This document shows, in pieces, positions 26,807-37,115 of a stretch of DNA of 64,000 nucleotides. This stretch comes from Flavobacterium sp. UBA5153 (GTDB taxonomy: Bacteria > Bacteroidota > Bacteroidia > Flavobacteriales > Flavobacteriaceae): positions 1 through 64,000 of the forward strand of contig DHXP01000058.1 of NCBI GenBank assembly GCA_002413745.1, read 5' to 3'. Each line of letters opens with the position of its first letter. Position 1 is the first letter of the stretch. Position numbers and translations under genes: made by a program. Below the pieces are notes generated by a model that saw only the letters and a list, made by a program, of their open reading frames with translations, did no database searches and was not told where the DNA came from.

Positions 26807-27835
26807 ATGGGATTTTTTGATTTCATGACCGAGGATATTGCGATAGACCTTGGTACCGCAAACACTTTAATCATACACAATGATAAAGTCGTAATTGACA
26901 GTCCATCAATAGTTGCTCGTGACAGAGTATCTGGAAAAATCATTGCTGTTGGTAAGGAAGCCAGCATGATGCAAGGTAAAACCCATGAAAACATTAAAAC
27001 AATAAGGCCATTGAAAGATGGCGTAATTGCTGATTTTGATGCTTCCGAAAAAATGATCAGCATGCTTATAAAAAGCATTCCTGCATTAAAAAAAAGAATG
27101 TTTACTCCGGCACTTAGAATGGTTGTTTGTATTCCTTCGGGGATAACTGAGGTGGAAATGAGAGCGGTGAAAGAATCATGTGAAAGAGTAAATGGAAAAG
27201 AAGTTTATTTGATACACGAACCAATGGCAGCAGCTATAGGTATTGGCATAGACATTATGCAGCCAAAGGGAAACATGATTGTAGATATCGGTGGCGGTAC
27301 AACAGAAATCGCCGTAATCGCTTTGGGTGGGATTGTATGTGACAAATCGGTAAAAATTGCCGGTGACGTTTTCACCAATGACATTGTATATTATATGCGT
27401 ACGCAACACAACCTTTTTGTTGGAGAGAGTACTGCCGAGAAAATAAAAATTCAAGTTGGAGCCGCAATCGAAGATTTAGAAACGCCTCCAGAAGACATGT
27501 CGGTTCAAGGAAGAGATTTACTTACCGGAAAACCAAAACAAGTAGCGGTCTCCTACCGAGAAATTGCAAAAGCATTGGACAAATCGATTCAAAGAATTGA
27601 AGATGCCGTGATGGAAACCCTTTCTCAAACTCCTCCAGAATTAGCCGCAGACATATACAACACAGGTATTTATCTTGCCGGTGGCGGATCGATGTTGAGA
27701 GGACTTGACAAAAGAATTTCTCAAAAAACTGATTTGCCTGTTTATATCGCTGAAGATCCTTTAAGGGCAGTGGTTCGGGGAACGGGTATGGCACTAAAAA
27801 ATCTTCAAAAATTTAAAAGCATTTTGATTAAGTAG
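26807..27835 (+). CDS. mreB: Actin-like cell-shape protein MreB
   Basis: The 342-residue cytoskeletal ATPase forms membrane-bound filaments that guide the elongation machinery. Actin-fold nucleotide motifs are visible as AIDLGTANTLI (phosphate 1), DIGGGTTEIAVIALGG (phosphate 2) and YLAGGGSMLRGLD (adenosine). The N-terminus MGFFDFMTEDIAIDLG is typical. It heads the cluster mreB-mreC-mreD-mrdA-rodA, which implies a rod-shaped cell. Confidence 0.97.
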   Translation: MGFFDFMTEDIAIDLGTANTLIIHNDKVVIDSPSIVARDRVSGKIIAVGKEASMMQGKTHENIKTIRPLKDGVIADFDASEKMISMLIKSIPALKKRMFTPALRMVVCIPSGITEVEMRAVKESCERVNGKEVYLIHEPMAAAIGIGIDIMQPKGNMIVDIGGGTTEIAVIALGGIVCDKSVKIAGDVFTNDIVYYMRTQHNLFVGESTAEKIKIQVGAAIEDLETPPEDMSVQGRDLLTGKPKQVAVSYREIAKALDKSIQRIEDAVMETLSQTPPELAADIYNTGIYLAGGGSMLRGLDKRISQKTDLPVYIAEDPLRAVVRGTGMALKNLQKFKSILIK

Positions 27836-27934
27836 TCTGTTTATAATAATCCATCCCGAAAGTTATTGGAACATTGAACAGTGACCCACAATTAGATTAT
27901 GACATACAGTTTTACAACATTATACAGGTAAAAA

Positions 27935-28759
27935 ATGCAGCAAATATTTAATTTTATTTTTAAAAACAGTAATAGATTACTGTTTTTGCTGCTTTTGGGT
28001 ATTTCGTTATTTCTTACCATTCAATCCCATTCTTATCATAGAAGCAAAATAATAAGTTCCGCCAATTTTTTGAGTGGAGGTGCCTACGAAAAAATCAATA
28101 ATATTAGTGAGTACTTGCATTTAAGAACCCAAAATGATGCCTTGGCACTTGAAAACGCAAAATTGAGAAGCCTCCTTTTCAACATAAAAGACACTGCTTC
28201 AATTCCAAAATTAGACAGCATAAAAGGATTACATCCCGCAGACATCATAGTTTCAAAAGTAATTCATAATTCCTTTAATGCCCATGAAAACTATTTAACC
28301 TTGAATTCCGGAAGTCTTCAAGGCGTAAAACCAGATATGGGCGTGATTAATAGTTTAGGAATTGTAGGGATAATTGACAACACCTCGCCAAGATATTCAA
28401 CGGTGATAAGTATTTTGAATATAAAATCTCAAATAAACGCAAAACTAAAAAAATCTAATCATTTTGGATCTTTGATTTGGGATGGAAAAAGCACTGGTTT
28501 TGTTCAATTAATAGATGTTCCTAGATTAGCATCCATAAGAAAAGGAGATACCATCGTAACTGGTGGGCAATCGGTAATATTTCCTGAAAACATCAACATT
28601 GGAACTATTGAAAGAATATACACTGACACTCAGACACATTATTTTAAAATAGAGGTTAAACTTTTTAATGATATGACAAGTCTAGGTCACGTTTATATTC
28701 TCAAAAGTAAGAATCGGGAAGAAATTATTAATTTAGAAAAGGGAGAAAAAAATGAATAG
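27935..28759 (+). CDS. mreC: Rod shape-determining protein MreC
   Basis: The 274-residue bitopic protein has one membrane helix (about 14-27), a coiled coil (about 55-85) and the periplasmic beta-barrel core (about 110-260, with LTLNSGSLQGVKPDMGVIN and DTIVTGGQSVIFPENINIG). It links MreB to PBP2. The last 8 nt overlap the mreD start. Confidence 0.93.
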   Translation: MQQIFNFIFKNSNRLLFLLLLGISLFLTIQSHSYHRSKIISSANFLSGGAYEKINNISEYLHLRTQNDALALENAKLRSLLFNIKDTASIPKLDSIKGLHPADIIVSKVIHNSFNAHENYLTLNSGSLQGVKPDMGVINSLGIVGIIDNTSPRYSTVISILNIKSQINAKLKKSNHFGSLIWDGKSTGFVQLIDVPRLASIRKGDTIVTGGQSVIFPENINIGTIERIYTDTQTHYFKIEVKLFNDMTSLGHVYILKSKNREEIINLEKGEKNE

Positions 28760-29258
28760 CGCATTATTCGTCAATGTTTTTCGTTTCATTCTGCTATTAG
28801 CGGTTCAAATTATTATTTTCAATAATATGAATTTCTTGGGTTATATAAGTCCGTTTCCCTATATACTTTTCATAATATTATACCCTGTTAATGGCAATAA
28901 ATCCGGTCTGCTTTTAGCCAGTTTCTTACTCGGATTTATTATGGACATGTTCAGTAATTCAGGAGGCATCCATACGACAGCCTGTATCGTTTTAGCCTAT
29001 TATAGACCCTATATTTTTAAATTTTCTTTCGGCTTAAGTTACGAATACCAAACCATAAAGTTAAATGATGTACTGACACCTGAAAGATTCTCGTTCATAT
29101 TACTGGCGGCATTAATTCATCATTTTACGTTATTCTTGCTTGAAGCATTTCAATTTAGCTTTTTTTGGGACATATTGCTACAAACCCTATTAAGTACGGC
29201 ATTTACAATTATTCTCTGCATCATAATAATATATCTTATTAAGCCGAATAGAAGATGA
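28752..29258 (+). CDS. mreD: Rod shape-determining protein MreD
   Basis: This 168-residue, very hydrophobic protein has about five membrane helices and sits between mreC and mrdA with overlaps at both ends (8 nt and 4 nt). Sequence is weakly conserved in this family, so the assignment rests on size, topology and exact position in the cluster. Confidence 0.88.
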   Translation: MNSALFVNVFRFILLLAVQIIIFNNMNFLGYISPFPYILFIILYPVNGNKSGLLLASFLLGFIMDMFSNSGGIHTTACIVLAYYRPYIFKFSFGLSYEYQTIKLNDVLTPERFSFILLAALIHHFTLFLLEAFQFSFFWDILLQTLLSTAFTIILCIIIIYLIKPNRR

Positions 29259-31186
29259 GAAAAATATTGCTCCCTTCATTAATTATTATTGCAGCGTCAT
29301 TACTTGTAATACGACTTTTCTATTTGCAAATCATTGATGATTCTTTCAAATTGAAATCAGATAATAATGCCATAAAAATAAAATATGACTATCCTGAAAG
29401 AGGTTATATATATGACAGACATGGAAAGTTATTGGTCGCCAATCAACCTTCTTATGATATTATGGTTATTCCAAGAGATATAAAAAATTTAGACACCTTG
29501 GAATTTTGTCAATTACTGGATATCACAAAAGAGGATTTTATTAAAAAAATGGCTAAAGCCGAAATATATAGTCCTCGATTGCCTTCAGTGTTTTTGCCTC
29601 AATTGAATAAAAGCGAATTTGCGGCATTTCAGGAAAAAATACGAAAATTTGAAGGTTTTTATTTTCAAAAACGTTCCCTTCGAGATTATCAGGTTAATTT
29701 TGGAGCCAATGTTTTTGGTTTTATTACTCAAGCCAACGAAAAATTAGTTGCCGAAAATCCCTATTATAACAGTGGTGATTTAATAGGAAAACAAGGTGTA
29801 GAACAAAGTTATGAGGAAATTTTACGCGGAATTAAAGGTGTGAAATACATTCAAAAAGACAAATACAATCGTGAAATAGGCTCTTTCAAAGAAGGAAAAT
29901 ACGATACAATTGCCGTGCAGGGGGAAGACATCAATTTGACCATTGATGCAGAACTTCAAAAATATGGAGAGGAATTAATGATTAATAAAAGAGGTGGAAT
30001 TGTCGCTATCGAACCCAAGACTGGAGAGATTTTGGCCCTTGTCACCGCCCCGTCTTATGATCCTTCGATATTGGTAGGTCGACAACGATCTAAAAATTAC
30101 ACCTTATTGTCCCGCGATTCCATTGCAAAACCTCTTTATGACAGAGGGTTACTGGCAGAATATCCTCCCGGTTCTCCTTTTAAAATTATGACAGGACTTG
30201 TTGGTCTTCAAGAAGGAGTGGTAGACGAACAAACTACTTTTATATGCAATCACGGTTTTGCTTATGCTCCCGGTAGATTTCAAGGATGCCATTGTGGCGG
30301 AGGCATTCGTGATCTTCATATTGGAATTTATAAATCTTGTAACGCCTATTTTTCGAATGTTTTCTTACGAACCATCGGAAAATATAAAGCTCCTTACGCG
30401 GTCGATATTTGGAGTAATCATATAAAAAGTTTTGGACTCGGGCAATTTATGGGTTATGACTTACCTACTGGTAAAAAAGGAAAAATTCCCAATTCGAAAA
30501 CGTACAAAAAAATGTATCCTGATTGGGGTTGGAGTGGGAAAACTATTATATCAAATGCCATAGGACAAGGTGAAGTCTTGATGACACCCATTCAACTTGC
30601 CAATATGATGGCGGCTGTCGCCAATGAAGGGTATTATTACACCCCTCATATCATCAAGAAAATTGAAGGACGAAAAATTGACACCAAGTTTACGACAAAG
30701 CACGTAACCACAATAGATAAACAATATTTTAAACCCATGATTAGTGGTTTGTTTGATGTTTATAATTTGGGAACAGCTTATGCGCTCCGAGTTGAAGGCA
30801 TCGATATTTGCGGTAAAACAGGAACTGCCGAGAATTTTGCAAAAATTAATGGCGTAAGGACAAAACTGGAGGACCATTCCATTTTTGTGGCTTTTGCTCC
30901 GAAAGACAATCCTAAAATTGCCATAGCAATTTTGGTCGAAAATGGAGGCTTTGGAGCTACAATTGCAGGGCCAATCGCCAGTTTGATGATTGAAAAATAC
31001 CTTAGAGGAAAAATCACCAGAACTGACTTGGAAAAAAGAACACTTGAAAGAAGTTTACAAGATCGATATGCTAAATTAGGAGGTCTTTCTGATGTGGTAA
31101 AAATGCAAATAAGAAAGCAGGATTCAATTTTGAAAAGTAAAACAATAGTTCCAAAAATAAAAATAGATTCCACAAAGGAAAATTAA
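29255..31186 (+). CDS. mrdA: Penicillin-binding protein 2 (elongation transpeptidase)
   Basis: The 643-residue enzyme cross-links peptidoglycan during elongation. It has an N-terminal membrane anchor (about 5-25), the dimerisation domain (PERGYIYDRHGKLLVANQPSYD), and the transpeptidase with SxxK at 307-310 (PPGSPFK), SxN at 361-363 (SCN) and KTG at 521-523 (CGKTGTAEN). The ATG overlaps the mreD stop (ATGA). Confidence 0.96.
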   Translation: MRKILLPSLIIIAASLLVIRLFYLQIIDDSFKLKSDNNAIKIKYDYPERGYIYDRHGKLLVANQPSYDIMVIPRDIKNLDTLEFCQLLDITKEDFIKKMAKAEIYSPRLPSVFLPQLNKSEFAAFQEKIRKFEGFYFQKRSLRDYQVNFGANVFGFITQANEKLVAENPYYNSGDLIGKQGVEQSYEEILRGIKGVKYIQKDKYNREIGSFKEGKYDTIAVQGEDINLTIDAELQKYGEELMINKRGGIVAIEPKTGEILALVTAPSYDPSILVGRQRSKNYTLLSRDSIAKPLYDRGLLAEYPPGSPFKIMTGLVGLQEGVVDEQTTFICNHGFAYAPGRFQGCHCGGGIRDLHIGIYKSCNAYFSNVFLRTIGKYKAPYAVDIWSNHIKSFGLGQFMGYDLPTGKKGKIPNSKTYKKMYPDWGWSGKTIISNAIGQGEVLMTPIQLANMMAAVANEGYYYTPHIIKKIEGRKIDTKFTTKHVTTIDKQYFKPMISGLFDVYNLGTAYALRVEGIDICGKTGTAENFAKINGVRTKLEDHSIFVAFAPKDNPKIAIAILVENGGFGATIAGPIASLMIEKYLRGKITRTDLEKRTLERSLQDRYAKLGGLSDVVKMQIRKQDSILKSKTIVPKIKIDSTKEN

Positions 31187-31203
31187 TAAGCGATTCATTT
31201 CAA

Positions 31204-32439
31204 ATGAAAAATCAAAGTATAACGAACAACCTCGACTGGATTTGTATCATCATTTACATTATGTTAGTAATAATGGGATGGTTGAATATATATTCTTCCT
31301 CGTTATCCTCTTTAGAAGACACTTATGAAAAACAGCTTATTTTCATACTATTAACAATTCCATTGATTTTCATCATCCTTGCGATTGACGGGAAATTTTA
31401 CGAAAAATATGCCAGTATAATTTTTGGGATTTCCTTATTATCATTATTGGGATTATTTGCATTTGGGAAAGTAATTGCAGGCCAACGCTGTTGGTATAGT
31501 TTTGGAAGTTTTACGCTTCAACCGTCAGAATTTGCCAAAGCCGCCACAGCATTGGCATTAGCCAAATATTTAAGCGATTCACAAATCAATTTAAAGGATG
31601 TCAATCGGCAAATCCAGGCCTTAGCCATCGTGTTTTTGCCGGTGATGCTAATATTACCTCAACCTGACCCAGGAAGCGCATTGATTTATAGTATTTTTAT
31701 TATCGTTTTATATCGCGAAGGATTGCCTGCTTGGTACGTTTGGACTGGGTTTATCACCATCCTTTTATTTGTGTTAACGCTTGTATTACAACCTCAATAT
31801 GTAATTCTAATCTCATTATTGGTAATTCTGATTATGCATTTTAAGTCAAGGTTGTCCGAAAGAAATATTGTATTGAGCGGTATCCTTTTTGCCTTGATTT
31901 CTGGATTCGTCCTGTCAGTAAATTATGTTTTCGAACATGTCTTTAAACAACATCACCGAGATCGTTTTAATTTATTACTGGGAAAATCCGTAGACACAAA
32001 AGGCATTGGTTATAATACAAATCAATCCGAAATAGCCATTGGATCCGGTGGCTGGTTAGGAAAAGGTTTTCTTGAAGGCACCCAAACCAAAGGAGGATTT
32101 GTACCCGAACAACACACCGATTATATTTTTACAACCGTGGGAGAAGAATGGGGATTCATAGGTTCTCTGGTTGTGATTGCTCTTTTTGTGGGATTATTTC
32201 TCAGGATAATTTACCTAGCCGAAAGACAAAAAACAAAATTTAGCAGGGTCTATGGCTATTGCGTGGCAGGTATTTTATTCATTCATTTCTTCGTGAATAT
32301 TGCCATGGTTTTGGGGATTTTTCCAACCATTGGTGTGCCGTTGCCATTCTTTTCCTATGGAGGTTCAGGACTTTGGGGGTTCACCATTTTACTCTTTATT
32401 TTCATAAAAATGGATGCCAATAAAGTGAATGAGTGGTAA
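31204..32439 (+). CDS. rodA: SEDS peptidoglycan glycosyltransferase RodA
   Basis: The 411-residue polytopic membrane protein polymerises glycan strands together with PBP2. SEDS motifs are AGQRCWYSFGSFTLQPSEFAK, LPQPDPGSALI, FVPEQHTDYIFTTVGEEWGF and VPLPFFSYGGSGLW. It ends the cell-shape operon, 17 nt after mrdA, and is convergent with the endonuclease gene with 1 nt between stops. Confidence 0.96.
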   Translation: MKNQSITNNLDWICIIIYIMLVIMGWLNIYSSSLSSLEDTYEKQLIFILLTIPLIFIILAIDGKFYEKYASIIFGISLLSLLGLFAFGKVIAGQRCWYSFGSFTLQPSEFAKAATALALAKYLSDSQINLKDVNRQIQALAIVFLPVMLILPQPDPGSALIYSIFIIVLYREGLPAWYVWTGFITILLFVLTLVLQPQYVILISLLVILIMHFKSRLSERNIVLSGILFALISGFVLSVNYVFEHVFKQHHRDRFNLLLGKSVDTKGIGYNTNQSEIAIGSGGWLGKGFLEGTQTKGGFVPEQHTDYIFTTVGEEWGFIGSLVVIALFVGLFLRIIYLAERQKTKFSRVYGYCVAGILFIHFFVNIAMVLGIFPTIGVPLPFFSYGGSGLWGFTILLFIFIKMDANKVNEW

Positions 32440-32440
32440 G

Positions 32441-33304
32441 TTAATTAAAACTCCAAGCTTTATAATCACTGCTTTTTTCCAAACTGTTTTCTGTTGCATC
32501 ATCCATTTTAGGGAAGAAATCGATTCCAGTCATTTTCTCGATACTGTCAACCGAAACCACAAAATCATATAATGGTTTGTCACTTTTTTCGTTTGGGACC
32601 AAAAAAGCAATCATTCTATATTTCCCTTGAGATTCATCCAATAAAATTTTGTAAAAATACTTGGGAACCGAAACCTTTTCTTTTCCAATAGTTTTTAGCG
32701 AAGGCTCTAAAACGCCACCTGTAACCACATAAATGCCATCATATTTACCCGCCCAATAACGTACTTTTTCTTCTAATCTTTTCCAGACTCCATTGTTGAA
32801 AACATGCAGTTGTGGCGAAATGTTTGAAGTAAAAAAAGTATCATTATAGGCGTTGATTGCAAATTCCATATCAGCCGCCGGACAAAGATGCCCTTTGTCG
32901 TATCCTGATTTTTTATAGTTCCGCCAATCGGCAGAACCTGTTTCTACCTTTGGATCTTCAATAAACCTGGGTCTTTTCAAATGATTATTTTTCAAATAAC
33001 CTTGCTTTAATTCGTAGGCAACCCATTCCGCTTGCTCGTACTTCTCGTCATAAGACAAGGTGTAATACTCGTGTTTTACGATTTGATTTGTGGTTGATGT
33101 GGGTTGAAAATCAAAAAATCGACTTTGCTCTTGACTTTTACTATTGCCTCCAGAATACTTTTGATTTTCAGAAAAACCAGATTGATTTGTCGGGTTGTGT
33201 TTAGACGAGGAAATCAAATTTCCCTCGTCAAAACTGTTTTTATAAGAAAAAGTCGCAAGGCTAAGCAACAGAATTACTGAAACAAATAATAGATTTTTTT
33301 TCAT
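32441..33304 (-). CDS. Secreted DNA/RNA non-specific endonuclease
   Basis: The 287-residue product has a signal peptide (MKKNLLFVSVILLLSLATFS), a low-complexity linker rich in Ser, Asn and Gln (about 25-80) and a beta-beta-alpha metal nuclease domain of the NUC1/EndoG type. The catalytic motif reads DKGHLCPAADM (DRGH in most relatives), followed by the metal-binding Asn region NISPQLHVFNNGVWKRLE. It probably degrades extracellular nucleic acid for nutrition. The start at 33304 fits the signal peptide; the frame stays open 23 codons upstream. Confidence 0.9.
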   Translation of the reverse strand: MKKNLLFVSVILLLSLATFSYKNSFDEGNLISSSKHNPTNQSGFSENQKYSGGNSKSQEQSRFFDFQPTSTTNQIVKHEYYTLSYDEKYEQAEWVAYELKQGYLKNNHLKRPRFIEDPKVETGSADWRNYKKSGYDKGHLCPAADMEFAINAYNDTFFTSNISPQLHVFNNGVWKRLEEKVRYWAGKYDGIYVVTGGVLEPSLKTIGKEKVSVPKYFYKILLDESQGKYRMIAFLVPNEKSDKPLYDFVVSVDSIEKMTGIDFFPKMDDATENSLEKSSDYKAWSFN

Positions 33305-33477
33305 TTTTTTAAATACTAAATTAGTGCTTTCACCCACATCCCGGTGCAGTTCAAAGTCATTTTCCACAGCCATAAAGATAATAGAAATTGAAATGAATTT
33401 GATTTATTTTCCGACAATCAAGTGGGAAAAATGTATCGACAACGACACAAAAAGTCAACCAAAATAAATCCAAAAAT

Positions 33478-33515
33478 AAAAACGCCCCAGAAATTCTTTT
33501 CGGATTTCTGGGGCG
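33478..33515 (-). terminator. Terminator after the processing protease
   Basis: A perfect 12-bp stem CGCCCCAGAAAT/ATTTCTGGGGCG with a 9-nt loop is followed, on the minus strand, by a T-rich tract. It lies about 50 nt beyond the end of the protease gene. Confidence 0.9.
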
Positions 33516-33564
33516 CAATAGCAGTTAATGACTGTTATGATTCATTCAATAATAAAATAATTTC

Positions 33565-35811
33565 TTATGATTTAACTAATTTTTCCTTTTTCAATTTATC
33601 GGAACCATTCTTTTTTGCAACGGGTTTAGATTGTAAATCATCCAACACATTTAACGCTTCTTCAACATAAATATCCTTAGACAAACCTTCATGCCATCTG
33701 TCTCTTTTTTCTTTAAGGGAAATGTCATTTTTCATGGCTTCGGCTTCCAAAGGCAAAGAAGAAAACTTTAAATGATAATCATAATCCGCAATTGATTTGA
33801 ATTTCTTATTGGCTTCTTCTATTGCTTTCTGATTTTTTTTAAAATCCTCAAATTTTAGACTATACACATTTTCTTTGCTTCTGTCATCGATCCATTTTGC
33901 ATTTTCTTCGATTAATTGAAACTGTGAACTCTGGGCAATTCTTTTCTTGCTATTTAAAATAGCTTTATCAAAATTTGCGGTATGATCCCAAACATTATAT
34001 TGGGCAGGATCAATTTTATCCCAAGGCATGGCATTGTCCACATCACGCTCTCCCATTTTCAGGTAAGCATATCTGTCAGGCATAACGACATCACTACTTA
34101 CTCCTTCCAGTTGTGTAGAACCTCCGTTTATTCTATAAAATTTCTGGGTTGTGGTTTTTAAAGCTCCCAAATCTCCCATATCACTATTTCTCATAAATTG
34201 ATTCAAATCAATCACGTTTTGCACCGTTCCCTTACCATAGGTTTGTTTACTGCCAATGATGATTCCCCTTTTATAATCTTGAATGGCCGCAGCCAAAATC
34301 TCTGAAGCTGATGCGGAAAAACTATTGACCATTATTACCAAAGGACCATCCCATTCTATTTTTTTGTCTTTGTCAAATAACACTTCTTTTTTTCTTCCGG
34401 CCGATTTAATTTGCACAATTGGCCCTTGCTCAATGAACAATCCCGCTATATCCACAACCGTTGACAGTGATCCGCCACCATCATCGCGCACGTCAAGCAC
34501 AATTCCGTTTACTCCCGCTTTTTTCAAAGATTCCACTTCAATAGCTATGTCTTTACCGGCGTCTCTCCCGTCTTTGTTTTCAAAATCGATGTAGAATTTT
34601 GGCAAATAAATGACACCGTATTTTAATCCATTTCTTTCCACAACACTCGACTTCGCATACGTTTCCTCAATTTCCACAATATCTCTTATTATGGAAATAG
34701 TTTTAATCGTTCCATCCACTTTTTTTACGGTAAGTCGGACTTCAGAACCTTTAGTTCCTTTAATTTTTTTGACAACATCATCCAGACGCATCCCAACAAT
34801 ATCAACCGCTTCATCACTGCCTTGGGCTACCTTCATTATTACATCGCCTGCCTCAAGTTGTTTTCCCCTCCAAGCTGGACCACCGGAAATAAGTTCCGTA
34901 ATCTCAGTGAAATCATTTTTCTTTTGAAGACGCGCGCCAATTCCTTCGAATTTTCCGCTAATACTCACATCAAAACGCTCTTTTTCTTCGGGAGCTAAAT
35001 AATTTGTATGGGGGTCAAAACGAGCCGTAATTGAATTTAAATATACCGAGAACCAATCATTCCTGTTTAGATCGTTCATAAAACCGAAATATTCATCCAA
35101 CGATTTTAAAGAACTTTCACGGGTAATTTTTTCTAACTCTTCAAAAGTTTTCGGCTTATCATTAACCAATGATTTGTCGCTTTTGTCTTTTTTTGAATCT
35201 TTCAAAAACTCTCCTGGTTTTAAAACAACCGAAGTGCTTGTGCTGTCTTTATCAACAATCCCTTTCTCTTTATTTTCCTGTATTTTCAAGCGGTCTACCA
35301 ATGACGAAAGTGTAGACAACTTGATTTGTTTGCGCCATCTTTCCTTTAATTCTTGCTCATTTTGGGCATAAGGCGCTTTTTCATAATCCGTATCAAAAGT
35401 CTCGTCTACGGTATAATCAAAAGGAGTACTTAAAATTTCTTTGTACAGTTTTTTGTCTTCTGCCATTCTTTTTATCAAACGTTCGTAAGTAAGATTGAAG
35501 AAAGTCAAGTCTTTATTAATCAGTTCATCGTCGAGTTTGGTTTCAAATTTTGAAAATTCATCAATATCTGATTGCAGGAAAAACCTCTTTGAAGGATCCA
35601 ATGCCTGAATATAATCTTTGTAAATTCCTTTAGAAAATGTATCGTCAATTGTGGCAGGATTATAATGTCCTTTCTCAATTACAAACGTCAATAACTCCAA
35701 TAGTAATTTATCTTTTTCTGGATCCCCGCTTTTGGATGAATTAATTTTAAACGCAAACAGCGTTGCCGAGAGGCATACAACGGCGAGGAGTATTTTATAA
35801 TTTCTTTTCAT
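33565..35811 (-). CDS. prc: Carboxy-terminal processing protease (tail-specific)
   Basis: The 748-residue product has an N-terminal signal/anchor (MKRNYKILLAVVCLSATLFAF), a Prc-type helical region, a PDZ domain (about 240-330, GIGARLQKKNDFTEI and GGPAWRGKQLEAGDVI), the S41 catalytic domain with the Ser in NSFSASASEILAAAI and the Lys in KQTYGKGTVQ, and a C-terminal DUF3340-like tail. It trims or degrades periplasmic proteins. The start at 35811 gives a signal peptide; an earlier ATG adds 7 residues. Confidence 0.93.
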   Translation of the reverse strand: MKRNYKILLAVVCLSATLFAFKINSSKSGDPEKDKLLLELLTFVIEKGHYNPATIDDTFSKGIYKDYIQALDPSKRFFLQSDIDEFSKFETKLDDELINKDLTFFNLTYERLIKRMAEDKKLYKEILSTPFDYTVDETFDTDYEKAPYAQNEQELKERWRKQIKLSTLSSLVDRLKIQENKEKGIVDKDSTSTSVVLKPGEFLKDSKKDKSDKSLVNDKPKTFEELEKITRESSLKSLDEYFGFMNDLNRNDWFSVYLNSITARFDPHTNYLAPEEKERFDVSISGKFEGIGARLQKKNDFTEITELISGGPAWRGKQLEAGDVIMKVAQGSDEAVDIVGMRLDDVVKKIKGTKGSEVRLTVKKVDGTIKTISIIRDIVEIEETYAKSSVVERNGLKYGVIYLPKFYIDFENKDGRDAGKDIAIEVESLKKAGVNGIVLDVRDDGGGSLSTVVDIAGLFIEQGPIVQIKSAGRKKEVLFDKDKKIEWDGPLVIMVNSFSASASEILAAAIQDYKRGIIIGSKQTYGKGTVQNVIDLNQFMRNSDMGDLGALKTTTQKFYRINGGSTQLEGVSSDVVMPDRYAYLKMGERDVDNAMPWDKIDPAQYNVWDHTANFDKAILNSKKRIAQSSQFQLIEENAKWIDDRSKENVYSLKFEDFKKNQKAIEEANKKFKSIADYDYHLKFSSLPLEAEAMKNDISLKEKRDRWHEGLSKDIYVEEALNVLDDLQSKPVAKKNGSDKLKKEKLVKS

Positions 35812-36041
35812 AAAGCTGATAGTAGTATTCATAAATATTTAAAATTCAAATTACGGTAAAAACTATGCCAATAAATGAAGGGCTCGCATAAATTTTTGTT
35901 AAAGGTATAAAATTGTTTTTTTTGTTTTGCGATTAATCTTCGAACCGGATTAATTTTGTTTTCTTTGTTCAGGGAAAAACATTTTGTATTAGCACACCTC
36001 TTCCCTTAAAACTTAACAATGTTAATTTGAAAACATATCGC

Positions 36042-36821
36042 ATGAAAAAAACCAAACCTTTAATCTTGGTAACCAATGACGATGGGATTTTGGCTCCCGG
36101 AATCAGGGCATTAATTGCCGTTATGACCGAAATAGGCACGGTAGTGGTTGTGGCTCCGGACAGTGCCCAAAGTGCCACGGGTCATTCCATCACAATAAAT
36201 GACACTTTGTACATCAATAAAATTTCCAAAGAAAATGACCCCATCCTGGAATACAGTTGCTCCGGAACCCCTGTTGATTCTGTCAAATTGGCCGTAAACG
36301 AAATCCTGAAAAGGAAACCTGATTTATGCGTGTCTGGCATTAATCACGGCTCCAATTCATCGATAAACGTGATTTATTCAGGAACGATGAGTGCCGCCGT
36401 AGAAGCTGGAATCGAAGGAATTCCTGCCATAGGTTTCTCGTTACTGGATTATGATTGGAATGCCGATTTCGAACAAATAAAATCATTTATTCGAACAATT
36501 ACCCTGGAAGTCTTGGAAAACGGCCTTCCCGAGAACGTGGTGTTGAATGTTAATTTTCCAAAATTGAAGGAGAAGGAAATTCAGGGAATTAAAATTTGCC
36601 GCCAGGCGAAAGCCATTTGGATGGAAAAATTCGACAAACGAAAAACTCCCCAAGGAAGAGATTACTATTGGCTTACCGGCGAATTCGTCAATCAAGATAA
36701 AGGAGAAGACACTGATGAATGGGCACTCGAAAACGGCTATGTTTCGGTGGTTCCGGTACAATTCGATTTGACTGCGCATCACGCCATACAACAACTCAAT
36801 ACCTGGAAATGGAATGAATAA
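36042..36821 (+). CDS. surE: 5'/3'-nucleotidase SurE
   Basis: The 259-residue phosphatase removes phosphate from nucleoside monophosphates. Metal ligands are in LVTNDDGILAPG (Asp-Asp) and in the Ser/Asn positions of APDSAQSATGHSIT and SGINHGSNSS; SGTMSAAVEA follows. The ATG at 36042 is preferred over an upstream TTG. The next gene overlaps by 8 nt. Confidence 0.95.
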   Translation: MKKTKPLILVTNDDGILAPGIRALIAVMTEIGTVVVVAPDSAQSATGHSITINDTLYINKISKENDPILEYSCSGTPVDSVKLAVNEILKRKPDLCVSGINHGSNSSINVIYSGTMSAAVEAGIEGIPAIGFSLLDYDWNADFEQIKSFIRTITLEVLENGLPENVVLNVNFPKLKEKEIQGIKICRQAKAIWMEKFDKRKTPQGRDYYWLTGEFVNQDKGEDTDEWALENGYVSVVPVQFDLTAHHAIQQLNTWKWNE

Positions 36822-37086
36822 GATAGAATTATTGATTGGTTTTATAATTGGAATTTTGGCTTCCATTCTTGGCAGTTATATTTTTATAACCTTTTTCACT
36901 GATTTTGAATTTATGGCAGGAATTCAAACTATGAAACCTCAAGGCCAACTCGGCAAAATAATGACACTGGGTTCCATTCTTGATTTGGTGGCTTTTGCCA
37001 TTTTATTGAAATTGGACAAAGAAATTATGGCTCGCGGCGTGGTTTTGGCCGTTATTATTATTGCCATTCTTACTTTTTTTGTATAA
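36814..37086 (+). CDS. Small three-helix membrane protein of unknown function
   Basis: The 90-residue product has three predicted membrane helices (about 5-28, 45-62 and 70-89) and no recognised motif. It overlaps the end of surE by 8 nt, which implies translational coupling. I do not recognise its family. Confidence 0.7.
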   Translation: MNKIELLIGFIIGILASILGSYIFITFFTDFEFMAGIQTMKPQGQLGKIMTLGSILDLVAFAILLKLDKEIMARGVVLAVIIIAILTFFV

Positions 37087-37115
37087 ATTTAAAGGACTGT
37101 ACTAATAATTATTTT

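Noticed and set aside
34283-34927. Open frames antisense to the processing protease
   Set aside because: They are Ser/Pro/Thr-rich shadows of a conserved coding strand, with no motif, promoter or start context.
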